64,000 nucleotides of DNA from Cytophagales bacterium (lineage in GTDB: Bacteria > Bacteroidota > Bacteroidia > Cytophagales > Cyclobacteriaceae): NCBI GenBank assembly GCA_025358885.1, contig JANYHW010000132.1, positions 1 through 64,000 of the forward strand, read 5' to 3'. This document shows positions 31,147 through 41,464 of the stretch, in pieces; position 1 is the stretch's first letter, and every line of letters starts with the position of its first letter. Below the pieces are notes generated by a model. It did no database searches and had not been told where the DNA came from. It saw nothing but the letters and a program-made list of their open reading frames with translations. The translations under genes were made by a program, and so were the position numbers.

Positions 31147-31611
31147 ATGGACATAAAGGCAAGATTGACGGAATTGACGGAGGCTAGCGTAGTGAATTCA
31201 AGCCTTTTTTTGGTTGAGGTAGTTGCTTCGGCCAAGCATTTGTCTAAAATCACAGTGATCGTGGATGGAGACCAAGGTGTCACGATCGATGACTGCACCC
31301 GGATTAGCCGCGAAATTTCCGAGAAGCTGGATAAAATGGATTTGGGCATTGAACATTATGTACTGGAAGTGTCCACGCCCGGCCTGGATCATCCGCTGAA
31401 GCTGAAGAGACAGTTTAGGAAGAACGTCGGCCGGGGGCTGAAAGTACATCGCACCGACAAGAGCAATGTGCAAGGTACATTGGTTCAGGTGACGGAAGAC
31501 CGAATAGAGTTGAAGCAGGAAGTAAAGGAGGGCAAACTCACCATTGAAAAACTCCAGGTGGTCCCTTTTGAAGAAATTGAAAGAGCATTTGTAATGGTTT
31601 CGTTTAAATAA
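31147..31611 (+). CDS. rimP: Ribosome maturation factor RimP
   Basis: VDGDQGVTIDDCTRISREISEKLD; EVSTPGLDHPLK; precedes nusA. Confidence 0.95.
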   Translation: MDIKARLTELTEASVVNSSLFLVEVVASAKHLSKITVIVDGDQGVTIDDCTRISREISEKLDKMDLGIEHYVLEVSTPGLDHPLKLKRQFRKNVGRGLKVHRTDKSNVQGTLVQVTEDRIELKQEVKEGKLTIEKLQVVPFEEIERAFVMVSFK

Positions 31612-31620
31612 TTTGAAAAA

Positions 31621-32865
31621 ATGGACATAGCAAACTTAATCGAGTCGTTTGCCGACTTTGCCAAACAGAAAAACATAGACCGGCCAACGATGATCAGGAT
31701 ACTGGAAGATGTATTCCGTACCATGATCAAGAAGAAGTATGTTAATGATGACAACTTCGACATCATCATCAATGCCGACAAGGGCGATTTGGAGATTTAC
31801 CGCATTCGCGAAATTGTCGATGATGATTCTGAGGACATCTGGGAGCACGATAAGATCAGCCTGACGGAAGCACGCAAGATTGAACCTGATTTTGAAGTGG
31901 GCGAAGAAGTTTCCGAACAAATTGAAATTGAGCATTTCGGCCGTCGTGCCGTGACCACGGCCCGTCAGACACTCATGCAAAAGGTGAAAGACCTGGAAAA
32001 GGACATCCTGTTTCAGAAATACAAAGACATCGTGGGTGAGATTATCACTGGCGAAGTATATCAGGTGTTGAGCCGCGAAGTTTTGCTGATTGATGCCGAA
32101 GGAAATGAAATATCAATTCCCCGCAACGAGCAGATTCCCAAAGACCGCTACCGCAAAGGTGAGAATGTGCGCGCGATCGTTCACAAAGTTGAAATGGTGA
32201 ATGGCAATCCTAAAATTGTTCTTTCACGTACTTCACCTGTTCTTCTTGAACGGCTATTTGAACAAGAGGTGCCCGAAGTATATGATGGTTTGATCACGAT
32301 TAAGAAGGCAGTGCGTGAGCCAGGTGAACGCGCCAAGGTGGCCGTAGAATCATATGACGACAGGATCGATCCGGTGGGCGCTTGCGTCGGGATGAAGGGA
32401 TCGCGCATTCACGCCATCGTACGTGAACTGCAAAATGAGAATATTGATGTGATCAACTTCACAGAAAATCTTGAATTGTTTATTCAGAGGGCGTTGAGTC
32501 CTGCAAAAATTGTAAATCTTAAGATCGACAAAGACACCAATCGAGTTTCAGTCTACCTCAAGCCTGACCAGGTTTCTCTCGCCATTGGCAAGGGTGGGTT
32601 AAACATCAAACTAGCTAGCCGTTTGGTGGGAATGGAAATCGATGTATTCCGGGAATTGGGTGAACAAACATCCGAAGAAGATGTTGACCTGGATGAATTC
32701 TCGGATGAAATCGAAAGCTGGGTCATCGATCAACTCAAGCAAATCGGACTTGACACAGCAAAGAGTGTTCTTGCCTTGAACAAAGAAGAATTGGTACGAC
32801 GAACGGATCTTGAAGAGGAAACAGTGGAAAATGTAGTGGCAGTTCTAAGCAAGGAATTTGAATAA
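31621..32865 (+). CDS. nusA: Transcription termination/antitermination protein NusA
   Basis: S1/KH organisation; GACVGMKGSRIHAIVRELQNENIDVI. Confidence 0.97.
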   Translation: MDIANLIESFADFAKQKNIDRPTMIRILEDVFRTMIKKKYVNDDNFDIIINADKGDLEIYRIREIVDDDSEDIWEHDKISLTEARKIEPDFEVGEEVSEQIEIEHFGRRAVTTARQTLMQKVKDLEKDILFQKYKDIVGEIITGEVYQVLSREVLLIDAEGNEISIPRNEQIPKDRYRKGENVRAIVHKVEMVNGNPKIVLSRTSPVLLERLFEQEVPEVYDGLITIKKAVREPGERAKVAVESYDDRIDPVGACVGMKGSRIHAIVRELQNENIDVINFTENLELFIQRALSPAKIVNLKIDKDTNRVSVYLKPDQVSLAIGKGGLNIKLASRLVGMEIDVFRELGEQTSEEDVDLDEFSDEIESWVIDQLKQIGLDTAKSVLALNKEELVRRTDLEEETVENVVAVLSKEFE

Positions 32866-32908
32866 ATTCACTTTAGAATCACCTAAATCAGTAAAAACAT
32901 AGTCAACT

Positions 32909-35569
32909 TTGGGCATGGCAGAAGAAAAAATGATACGGCTGGGGCAGGCATCCAGGAAGCTCAATGTGGGCCATAATACCATATTGGACTTCCTCGCCAA
33001 GAAAGGCTTCGCCGTAGAAAATAACCCGAATGCAAAACTCACAGCAGACCAGTATGCCATGCTGGCGAAGGAGTATGCCTCTTCCGCTTCGGAAAAAATT
33101 GAGGCCTCTGTGCTCACCATAGGTGCGAAGCATTCGGAGACGCTTACGATTCAAAACGACCCGGGAACGCATCGCAAGAAATCTGACGAAGAGGACAACA
33201 TCATGATAAAGAACCTTGGCTCCAAGGAGATCAAGGCGAAAGAAGAGGTCAAGCAAACTGAAAAGGTAGAACGGGAAAAGACCAAACTCGAAGGCATCAA
33301 GGTGCTTGGCAAAATTGATCTGGAAAAGAAGAAAGAGGCTCCCGCCAAGACCGAAGAGGCACCCAAAAAAGTTGAAATTCAAGCACCCCCCGTTGAGGTT
33401 GAGAAAACTGTTGTACCAGAACTTGAATTGATCAAGGCAAAGGCCGACAAACTGCAAGGCCTGAAGGTTGTTGCCAAAATTGACCTGCCGGTAGAGAAGA
33501 AATCCACACCTTCTGCTGAAAGTAAGGAACGGGAAGATGCTCGTAAGAAGAGGCCTCGCAAAAGGATCCCATCTGCTCCCAATGAAAGTAAAAGCAGCCC
33601 AAGGACAGGGACTGGCACTGGGGCTGGCACACGACGCCCTCCTCAACATGCGCAAAAAGGCGAGCCCTCAGAAAAAGAAATTCAGGATCAAATCCGTGCA
33701 ACCCTCGCTAAACTAAGCGGTGGCCAGAAAAAATTCACCGGTGCAAAATACCGGAAGGAAAAACGACAAGCTGTTTCCGATGCTCAGGAAGAAAAATTGC
33801 AGCAGGAACAAGAAGAGTCAAAGACATTACGAGTGTCAGAGTTTATATCGGCAAATGACTTGGCTTCCTTGATGAATGTGTCCGTGAACGAAGTTATCTC
33901 CACCTGCATGAGTTTGGGTATGTTCGTCTCCATCAACCAGCGCCTGGATGCTGAAGCGATTACCGTCATTGCGGATGAGTTTGGATATGAAGTCCAGTTC
34001 ATCTCTTCAGAGGAGGAAGATGTTGTGGAAGAAAAAGTGGATGAGGATGAAGACTTGAGGCCACGTGCTCCAATCGTAACCATCATGGGCCACGTGGATC
34101 ATGGTAAGACGTCTCTTCTGGATTATATCAGGAACACCAAAGTGGTGGCTTCTGAGGCCGGCGGCATTACCCAGCACATTGGGGCATATGATGTTACCAC
34201 CAAGAGCGGAAAACAGATTGCATTTCTTGATACTCCCGGACACGAAGCCTTCACTGCCATGCGTGCCCGCGGCGCAAAACTTACTGACGTAGCTATTATC
34301 GTTGTGGCTGCTGATGACGACGTAATGCCACAAACCAAGGAGGCAATTAATCATGCACAAGTGGCGGGAGTTCCCATCGTCATTGCCATTAACAAAATTG
34401 ACAAGCCAACCGCTAATCCTGATAAAGTCCGCGAGTCTCTTTCCAAGAACAACATTCTGGTGGAGGAGTGGGGTGGTAAGTATCAAAGCCAGGAGATTTC
34501 AGCCAAGACCGGTAAAGGCATCGATGAATTACTGGAAAAGGTGCTCCTGGAGTCGGAGATGCTCAATCTCAAGGCCAATCCGGATAAACCGGCCTCAGGG
34601 TCTATTATTGAGGCTTCCCTGGATAAAGGCCGCGGCTATGTGGCTACCCTGATGGTACAAACTGGAACTCTTCGGGTGGGTGACATCATGGTAACGGGGT
34701 CTAACTATGGCCGTGTAAAGGCCATGTTTGACGATACAGGCAAACGGCTGCAAGAAGCTGGGCCTTCTTCACCTGTTCAGGTTTTGGGACTGGATGGAGC
34801 TCCGCAAGCAGGTGAAAAATTTGCCGTGTATGAAACGGATCGCGAGGCGAGGGAAGTAGCCACCAAACGTGCTCAACTTGTTCGTGAGCAAAGTATCCGC
34901 ACCAAAAAGCACATTACACTGGATGAAATCGGACGGCGCATCGCCATCGGATCATTCAAGCAATTGAATGTGATCGTGAAGGGCGACGTAGATGGATCTG
35001 TGGAAGCACTTTCAGATTCACTGCTGAAGCTTTCGACTCCCAAAATTCAAATTGGAATTATTCACAAGGGTGTCGGACAGATTTCGGAATCCGATGTTCT
35101 GTTGGCTTCGGCATCCGACGCGGTGATTGTAGGCTTCCAGGTGCGTCCTTCAACCTCGGCAAGGAGACTTGCCGAAAATGAAGAAATTGAAATTCGTCTT
35201 TACTCGATTATCTACGATGCCATCAACGACGTGAAAAGCGCCATGGAAGGTATGTTGGAGAAAGAGATGGAAGAAGTCATTGTGGGCAATGCCGAAGTGC
35301 GGGAAGTTTTCAAGATTACAAAATTCGGAACGGTGGCAGGATGTATGGTCACCGACGGTTACGTCAAGCGCGCCAACCCGATCCGCCTGATCCGCGATGG
35401 TATTGTGGCGTATGCCGGCAAGCTGAGCACCTTAAAACGATTCAAAGATGATGCAAGCGAAGTACGGTCTGGTTTCGACTGCGGTATGGGAATCGACAAT
35501 TTCAATGATATTCAAATTGGCGATGTGATCGAGAGTTACGAGAACCGTGAAGTAAAGAAAAGTGTCTGA
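32909..35569 (+). CDS. infB: Translation initiation factor IF-2
   Basis: [37 protein letters not shown]. Start could be 32915. Confidence 0.97.
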   Translation: MGMAEEKMIRLGQASRKLNVGHNTILDFLAKKGFAVENNPNAKLTADQYAMLAKEYASSASEKIEASVLTIGAKHSETLTIQNDPGTHRKKSDEEDNIMIKNLGSKEIKAKEEVKQTEKVEREKTKLEGIKVLGKIDLEKKKEAPAKTEEAPKKVEIQAPPVEVEKTVVPELELIKAKADKLQGLKVVAKIDLPVEKKSTPSAESKEREDARKKRPRKRIPSAPNESKSSPRTGTGTGAGTRRPPQHAQKGEPSEKEIQDQIRATLAKLSGGQKKFTGAKYRKEKRQAVSDAQEEKLQQEQEESKTLRVSEFISANDLASLMNVSVNEVISTCMSLGMFVSINQRLDAEAITVIADEFGYEVQFISSEEEDVVEEKVDEDEDLRPRAPIVTIMGHVDHGKTSLLDYIRNTKVVASEAGGITQHIGAYDVTTKSGKQIAFLDTPGHEAFTAMRARGAKLTDVAIIVVAADDDVMPQTKEAINHAQVAGVPIVIAINKIDKPTANPDKVRESLSKNNILVEEWGGKYQSQEISAKTGKGIDELLEKVLLESEMLNLKANPDKPASGSIIEASLDKGRGYVATLMVQTGTLRVGDIMVTGSNYGRVKAMFDDTGKRLQEAGPSSPVQVLGLDGAPQAGEKFAVYETDREAREVATKRAQLVREQSIRTKKHITLDEIGRRIAIGSFKQLNVIVKGDVDGSVEALSDSLLKLSTPKIQIGIIHKGVGQISESDVLLASASDAVIVGFQVRPSTSARRLAENEEIEIRLYSIIYDAINDVKSAMEGMLEKEMEEVIVGNAEVREVFKITKFGTVAGCMVTDGYVKRANPIRLIRDGIVAYAGKLSTLKRFKDDASEVRSGFDCGMGIDNFNDIQIGDVIESYENREVKKSV

Positions 35570-35586
35570 TTGAAAAATCATTAAAT

Positions 35587-35624
35587 AAAAAAAGCCTGGT
35601 CGATATTTCGGCCAGGCTTTTTTA
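35587..35624. terminator. Bidirectional intrinsic terminator between infB and lemA
   Basis: A7 then AAAGCCTGGT...GCCAGGCTTT then T-tract. Confidence 0.85.
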
Positions 35625-35636
35625 TGATAGATAAGA

Positions 35637-36211
35637 CTAGAATTTCACTTCGGGGGCTTTCTCAGAACCTGCCTCTGCCTTGAAATATCCTTTCTCTTTG
35701 AATCCGAGCATATTCGCAAATATGACTGCTGGAAATCTTCTCCTGGATACGTTGTATTCATTCACAGTATCATTGAAACGCTGGCGCGAAACATTGATGC
35801 GGTTTTCTGTTCCCTCCAATTGCGCCTGCAGATCAAGAAAGTTCTGATTGGCCTTCAGGTCAGGATAACTCTCGGCAACAGCCAACAGCCGACCCAATGC
35901 CGAACTGAGTCCACCCTGAGCCTGCTGGAATGCAGCAAGGTTTTCAGGCGTTAGGTTGTTCGCATCGATCTTAACTTGTGTGGCTGAAGCGCGGGCTTGA
36001 ATAACTTGCGTTAACGTTTCCTTTTCGAAATTGGCATAGCCCTTCACCGTGTTCACCAGGTTTGGAATAGGTCGGCGCGTCGCTGTTAGTCAGACTCCAC
36101 GTTACCCCATGCTTTACCCACACCTTCCTCCTTGGTAACCAAGCCGTTATACGAGCTGAAGCCCATGATAACCAGTACGCCTATTACACCGATGATGATC
36201 CATTTTGTCAT
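35637..36211 (-). pseudogene. lemA: LemA family protein, interrupted (in-frame stop plus 1-nt frameshift)
   Basis: MTKWIIIGVIGVLVIMGFSSYNGLVTKEEGVGKAWGNVESD*QRRADL then frameshift into ...VNTVKGYANFEKETLTQVIQARASA.... Confidence 0.8.
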
Positions 36212-36233
36212 GTTACTTGATTTATTGTTTAAA

Positions 36234-36241
36234 CAAAGATA
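36234..36241 (-). promoter_or_regulatory. -7 box TATCTTTG upstream of lemA
   Basis: Minus TATCTTTG about 23 nt upstream of the lemA ATG. Confidence 0.45.
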
Positions 36242-37418
36242 CAAACCCCAGAACAGACAATTTCCCCCCGGCCGTCCTATGCCGTTGGTCCTTGTTTGTC
36301 CGAGACCGAATACCATCGAAAGTTGTTCCAAATGCTGATACCTGCAAATGTGGCAGATATTCCTTGGTTCTACCTTCTGCTCCAAGAATCTAAACCATTC
36401 AAAACAATCAAATTTGACAAGAAAAAGGCTTTTATTGATTTAAATCCTGAATCAATGTGGCTCCTAAATTCTGCCACCAACCACATAATAGGCAAGGCCA
36501 ATATGAGGCTCGGCCTGAATCATACTCATTTCTCATCCTTCATGGATTTCAGACCTCATATTGCCATCCTAAGCATCGGCTTGCATTACAAACTTTAAAC
36601 GACTTTCAAGCAAAACCGCTCATTGACAGTAATGATCTGCATTACCCCATTCGAGAACTTCCTTCGACAGTGATCACACCACGGCTTGAAATGGTTGAAT
36701 TGAATTCGCCATGTTTCGACTGTATTAAAGTTCAATTGCTTCATCGGTTGTTAAAGCCTAGACCATCGTCGATCACCTTTTATTATTTCCTATTTCATAA
36801 TATCCGGATCTAAATATTTTCCTTTCGATTGAAGAGGCAGTCCTGACAAAAAAACTTACGCCATCAATCATTCAAACAAACATTTTCAACCCGCTAAATT
36901 TCCTGATGAGGCTAAATACAAATCACTTGACCTCATTGAAAGAATTCGGGACATCTGCGTGGTGGCCCGAGCAGAAATGTTGGTAAGAATTCAGAATCAA
37001 TTTACTCTAATGTGGATTCTTATTGTTGCAAGCCATCTTAGCTGCTGTGAAATTAAGCTTCAGCTTGAATGATTGAGGCCATTCATGATCTGTATCTGGA
37101 GACGTCGCGTGAATAGAATAAGAGGAGTGTAATTTCGTCGGAAGTCGTGATATATTTTTGCGGTGGGGGTTGTGTTGTAGAAAGAACTGAGTGGCAGTTT
37201 TTTTCGTCGTGCAAAGTCGAGGTTGCGCTACGTTTTCGTCTTGCTTTTGCCGGTGCGTATCAAGTGCCGAACATAATCCAGGGCTGAAAATCAAGATATT
37301 TTTTACTCTGGTAAATCTAAGATGGGCCTTCACGGCCTTCAATTCTTCCCTGGAGTCTCGGGCAAAACTGAGAGAAAAATCTTCGGGAAATGCTTCTGCT
37401 TTTGACGTTCCGTAGCAA

Positions 37419-38618
37419 CTAATTCACATACAACACAAGCCCCTTCAAATATTCGCCTTCCGGATGATAGGCGGAAACGGGATGGTCTGACGGCTGCGAC
37501 AAATGATGAAGCACCTGGATCTCGCGTCCGGCCTGAATGGCAGAAGACACCACCGTATCATAAAACAATTGGCGATCTACGACCTGCGAACATGAAAAAG
37601 TAAAAATGATTCCATTGGGTTTGATCACACGCATGGCTTCGGCATTCAATCGTTGATAACCTTTCATGGCCTGGTGACGTGCGTCCTTATGTTTGGCGAA
37701 GGCCGGAGGATCAAGAATGATCACATCATAAGGCTGCTCCACACCTTTTTGCTGATCAGGCATTTCTTTCAGAAAATCGAAAGTATCGACGACAAGGCAA
37801 GGGTGATTGCCTGCATCGAATCCGTTCAGTTCAATATTTTTCCTGGTAAGCGCAATGGCCTTCTCGGAGGAATCAATGGAACAGACAAGGTCTGCACCTG
37901 CGTTAAGTGCATACACTGAAAAACCTCCCGTGTAACAAAAAGTGTTCAGGACCTTTGCCCCTTTCGACATGGCGCTTACAAGTTGCCGATTTTCCCTCTG
38001 GTCTAGAAAAAATCCTGTCTTCTGTCCTTCCTCCCAATCCACATAAAATTTGTTTCCATGCTCCAGAATCAGGTGGGGCAGAACACTCATCCCAAGCAGA
38101 TATTCTGCCTCCGTTTTGCCGGAAAGCGTATGTTGTCCCTTATAATAAATGGACTGAATCTGATCAGCAAGCACCGCGCCGACTGCTTCGGCGATCAGGT
38201 GTCGGTCAGCATGTATTCCCGGGCTGTGAGCCTGCATCACCGCCACACCATTGTATATATCCAGAATTAATCCAGAAATGCCATCCCCCTCACCATGAAC
38301 CAGCCTGTAGCAATTCGTAAATTCATTGACGACCCGCGTCACAACCCGCTGTTTAAAGGCCTTTTCAATTTTTTCCCTATAGATTTCAGGACCCGGGGCC
38401 AGGTGTGCAAAGGTGAGGAGTCGAACAGTAATGGTGCCTTTCTGGTAGTGTCCGAACCCCAGTGTGTTTCCGGAAGCATCTGCAACCTCCACCCAGTTAC
38501 CATTCGTGGGATTTCCTTCAACCTCCTGAATGGCTCCAGAAAAAATCCAGGGGTGAAATCGCCGTGCTGACGCTTCTCGACCTTTTTTCAACAGGACCTT
38601 CCCTTGAATCTTAATCAT
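37419..38618 (-). CDS. Class I SAM-dependent rRNA methyltransferase (RlmI/YccW-like)
   Basis: PUA-like N-terminus; KTGFFLDQRENRQLV...VLNTFCYTGGFSVYALNAGA...VILDPPAFAK. Confidence 0.93.
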   Translation of the reverse strand: MIKIQGKVLLKKGREASARRFHPWIFSGAIQEVEGNPTNGNWVEVADASGNTLGFGHYQKGTITVRLLTFAHLAPGPEIYREKIEKAFKQRVVTRVVNEFTNCYRLVHGEGDGISGLILDIYNGVAVMQAHSPGIHADRHLIAEAVGAVLADQIQSIYYKGQHTLSGKTEAEYLLGMSVLPHLILEHGNKFYVDWEEGQKTGFFLDQRENRQLVSAMSKGAKVLNTFCYTGGFSVYALNAGADLVCSIDSSEKAIALTRKNIELNGFDAGNHPCLVVDTFDFLKEMPDQQKGVEQPYDVIILDPPAFAKHKDARHQAMKGYQRLNAEAMRVIKPNGIIFTFSCSQVVDRQLFYDTVVSSAIQAGREIQVLHHLSQPSDHPVSAYHPEGEYLKGLVLYVN

Positions 38619-38734
38619 CTTATTTAAATTAACGCGTTATTTCCACAATATATGTCTTTAGGCCCAACCCTTGAGTCCTTTAGTAGTTGACGATATACCG
38701 TATGGCGTTTATAAACCAATAATAGATTATAGTT

Positions 38735-39307
38735 ATGAATAGAGTTCAAGTGTTTTGTTTATCCGTCTTGTTATATGGATGTGGGAAGGAACCGAATACC
38801 GGAGCGGGTGATGTTGCCACCGCACCCGTTGGCATTCAGGAAGAGTTTCCGGATACACCCGGGCTGGTGAAGACGATAATTCGCGATCAAACCGATAGGA
38901 TTGCCACCACTGGATTTTACCTCAATGGAAAAAAAGAGTCCTCATGGGTAGACTACTATTCCAACTCCGGAATGACCAGGATGGTGACCAGCTACGTTCA
39001 AGATAAGAAGGAAGGAATGTGCCTGGAATTCAGCACGAGCAACCAACTTGTCAGGCGATACTTCTATCACAACGATCAATTACACGGCGAGTACAAGGAG
39101 TACAATGCATCCATGCTTAAAGAGGAACGTTTTTACGACAAGGGGAAACAAGAAGGCATCACAAAGATATATTATGATGGCGGAGGCATATTGGAAGAGA
39201 GCTACTACAAAAATGGGGTGCGTGAAGGTTCTGCTAAGTGGTTCGACAAGGCTGGCAATGTGACTATTGATTATGAATACAAGAACGGCCAATTGGTAAA
39301 GAAATAA
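38735..39307 (+). CDS. YwqK/MORN-like repeat lipoprotein
   Basis: Lipobox LLYGCG; FYDKGKQEGITKIYYDGGGILEESYYKNGVREGSAKWFDKAGN. Confidence 0.8.
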   Translation: MNRVQVFCLSVLLYGCGKEPNTGAGDVATAPVGIQEEFPDTPGLVKTIIRDQTDRIATTGFYLNGKKESSWVDYYSNSGMTRMVTSYVQDKKEGMCLEFSTSNQLVRRYFYHNDQLHGEYKEYNASMLKEERFYDKGKQEGITKIYYDGGGILEESYYKNGVREGSAKWFDKAGNVTIDYEYKNGQLVKK

Positions 39308-39473
39308 GGCTTTTCAGCGCATAACGAACCAAAATCCCGGATTTTCCGTATCTAGTCTACCTGCAAAATTGTCATGGAGGGCGTTGATAAAGTGGCGTTC
39401 AAACTCCACACGGGCTGACTTGGCACAATTTTTCAGGTGAAGAATTACAGCAATTCAACAACCAAACAACAGA

Positions 39474-40985
39474 ATGATTATGAAGCGTTTTGGATCACTC
39501 TTACTGGCTGCCGTGCTGGGCAGTGCAATTACCATAATGACCACTCAGTGGTTCAGCAATAAAAACGAAGGAGTAAAGATTGAGCATATTACAAGTATCC
39601 CGTCCTCACAGGTTGCCTATACGGTGAATGAACATGGAGACGCGGTTCCATTGGATTTTACCACTACGGCCGAAAAAGTAACGAAGGCGGTTGTACATAT
39701 CCGATCGACCTCAGAAGGTAAAGCCACCAATCGTCAACGCACTCCGGATCCTACCGATCCGTTCCAGTACTTCTTTGGTCCGGGAGGTCCTCAGCGTGGG
39801 CCCAGCCAAAGCAGCGGAAGCGGGGTAATCATAAATACCGATGGATACATCGTTACCAACAATCATGTCGTTGACGGAGCAGACATTGTAGATGTTACCT
39901 TATCCGATAACCGGACATTCAAAGCAGAAGTTGTCGGGACAGATCCCGATACTGACCTTGCAGTGATCAGGATTAATGAAAAAGCATTGCCCTATCTCTC
40001 CTTTGTGAATTCAGACGAAGCCAAAGTGGGTGAATGGGTATTGGCCGTTGGCAATCCCTTTAACCTCAATTCCACAGTTACAGCAGGAATCATCAGTGCA
40101 AAGGGGAGGAGCATAGACATCATAAGGAGCAGCAATCCTGAAGACCCTCAAACCCGCACGGCTATTGAATCTTTCATTCAGACGGATGCTGCCATTAACC
40201 CGGGAAACAGCGGGGGCGCATTGGTGAATCTCCAGGGAGGTCTTGTTGGCATAAATACAGCCATTGCCAGCCCGACGGGGTCATATTCAGGTTATGGATT
40301 TGCGGTTCCGTCCAATATTGTAAGCAAAATTGTAGAGGATCTGCTGGCCTACGGCGCTGTTCAGCGCGGTTGGCTGGGCATACAAGTTGCAAGTGTTAAC
40401 GGTGACCTTGCTAAAGCGGAAGGTCTTGCTTTGAATGAGGGGGCATTTGTAAGTGGCTTTGGCGACATGGAAGACAGGAGTGCGGCAAAAGAGGCCGGTA
40501 TTCAAAAAGGCGATGTAATTGTGAAACTCGATGCTGCGACCATCAAATCCAGTTCAGCGTTGATTGAGTACATCGGACGCAAGCGTCCCGGTGACAAGGT
40601 AAACGTACTCGTGAACCGGAAAGGCAATGAAAAATCATTTTTGGTTACCTTGAAGAATCGGGAAGGTAAATTCGGGAAGGTAAAACGTGAAGAGAAAGAT
40701 GTTGTCTCCAGCCTGGGCATGGAGCTGGAAGATGTAGATGCCAAATTGCTCAAGCGTCTCGACCTTGGCTACGGCGTAAAAGTTAAAGAGCTGGGTCCAG
40801 GTAAGGTTGAGCGATTCACCGAAATGCGAGATGGATTTATAATCACGAACGTCGATGATAAGCCGGTAAAATCCGTTAAAGAGATCAATGACATTATCAA
40901 AGGTAAAAAGGCAGGTGACCTTATCACCTTCTCCGGGGTATATGAAGATTTCCCAAGAGAGTATAATTATGCTATCCGTATGTAA
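39474..40985 (+). CDS. Do/DegQ-type serine endoprotease (HtrA)
   Basis: NNHVVDGAD; NPGNSGGALVNLQGGLVGINTAI; PDZ domains. Confidence 0.95.
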   Translation: MIMKRFGSLLLAAVLGSAITIMTTQWFSNKNEGVKIEHITSIPSSQVAYTVNEHGDAVPLDFTTTAEKVTKAVVHIRSTSEGKATNRQRTPDPTDPFQYFFGPGGPQRGPSQSSGSGVIINTDGYIVTNNHVVDGADIVDVTLSDNRTFKAEVVGTDPDTDLAVIRINEKALPYLSFVNSDEAKVGEWVLAVGNPFNLNSTVTAGIISAKGRSIDIIRSSNPEDPQTRTAIESFIQTDAAINPGNSGGALVNLQGGLVGINTAIASPTGSYSGYGFAVPSNIVSKIVEDLLAYGAVQRGWLGIQVASVNGDLAKAEGLALNEGAFVSGFGDMEDRSAAKEAGIQKGDVIVKLDAATIKSSSALIEYIGRKRPGDKVNVLVNRKGNEKSFLVTLKNREGKFGKVKREEKDVVSSLGMELEDVDAKLLKRLDLGYGVKVKELGPGKVERFTEMRDGFIITNVDDKPVKSVKEINDIIKGKKAGDLITFSGVYEDFPREYNYAIRM

Positions 40986-41000
40986 ACTAAATGAGCAGCA

Positions 41001-41174
41001 ATGAGCAGATTGTTTAAAAAAGGCGAGCGAGTCCGCAGCAAGATTGATGGGAAGGTGATGGAAGTGCTCAAGTACTTCAAAAAGAACCTGGTAGAAGTGA
41101 AGTGGTTCGACCTCAACTCCAAAGAGGTGCATACCAACAAGGTGAAGGAAGACAAGCTCTCGAAAGCAGCTTAA
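41001..41174 (+). CDS. YodC/DUF2158-like small protein
   Basis: 57 aa read directly: MSRLFKKGERVRSKIDGKVMEVLKYFKKNLVEVKWFDLNSKEVHTNKVKEDKLSKAA*. Absent from ORF track. Confidence 0.6.
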   Translation: MSRLFKKGERVRSKIDGKVMEVLKYFKKNLVEVKWFDLNSKEVHTNKVKEDKLSKAA

Positions 41175-41464
41175 TTCCCCAAAGAATCTCCTGGCAGGGC
41201 TGTAGCCTGCGGTAATCTCCGCAAAGAATAACCTTGATGTTCAGGTAAGGGTTATTGAGTCTATCCACATAGACTTAAGTGCAATATTGAGTTCGCTGAA
41301 AACAAACCACTAACTTTACGATTAGTCCTTAAACCCGTTTTATCAAAAAATTCGAAATCCCGGCATACTACCGATCAGGCATCACCGGCCGGATCAAAGA
41401 ACACCGAAGGGTTAAAGATCTAAGAAAGCAGGACTTCTCTCCTACGCTACTGGATTTTGGTCCT

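Noticed and set aside
33151-33540. Repetitive Lys/Glu-rich segment in infB that could look like an inserted repeat
   Set aside because: A charged variable N-terminal linker is normal for IF-2.
32903-33701. Long antisense ORFs over the infB N-terminal region
   Set aside because: Opposite strand of the Lys/Glu/Ala-rich IF-2 N-terminus; codon-bias artefacts.
36296-36598. 100-aa plus ORF as a real gene
   Set aside because: TTG start, no recognisable domain; mentioned only as a possible remnant.
39420-39435. Sigma-54 promoter as a firm call upstream of degQ
   Set aside because: The -12 GC is CA here; kept only as a low-interest finding.
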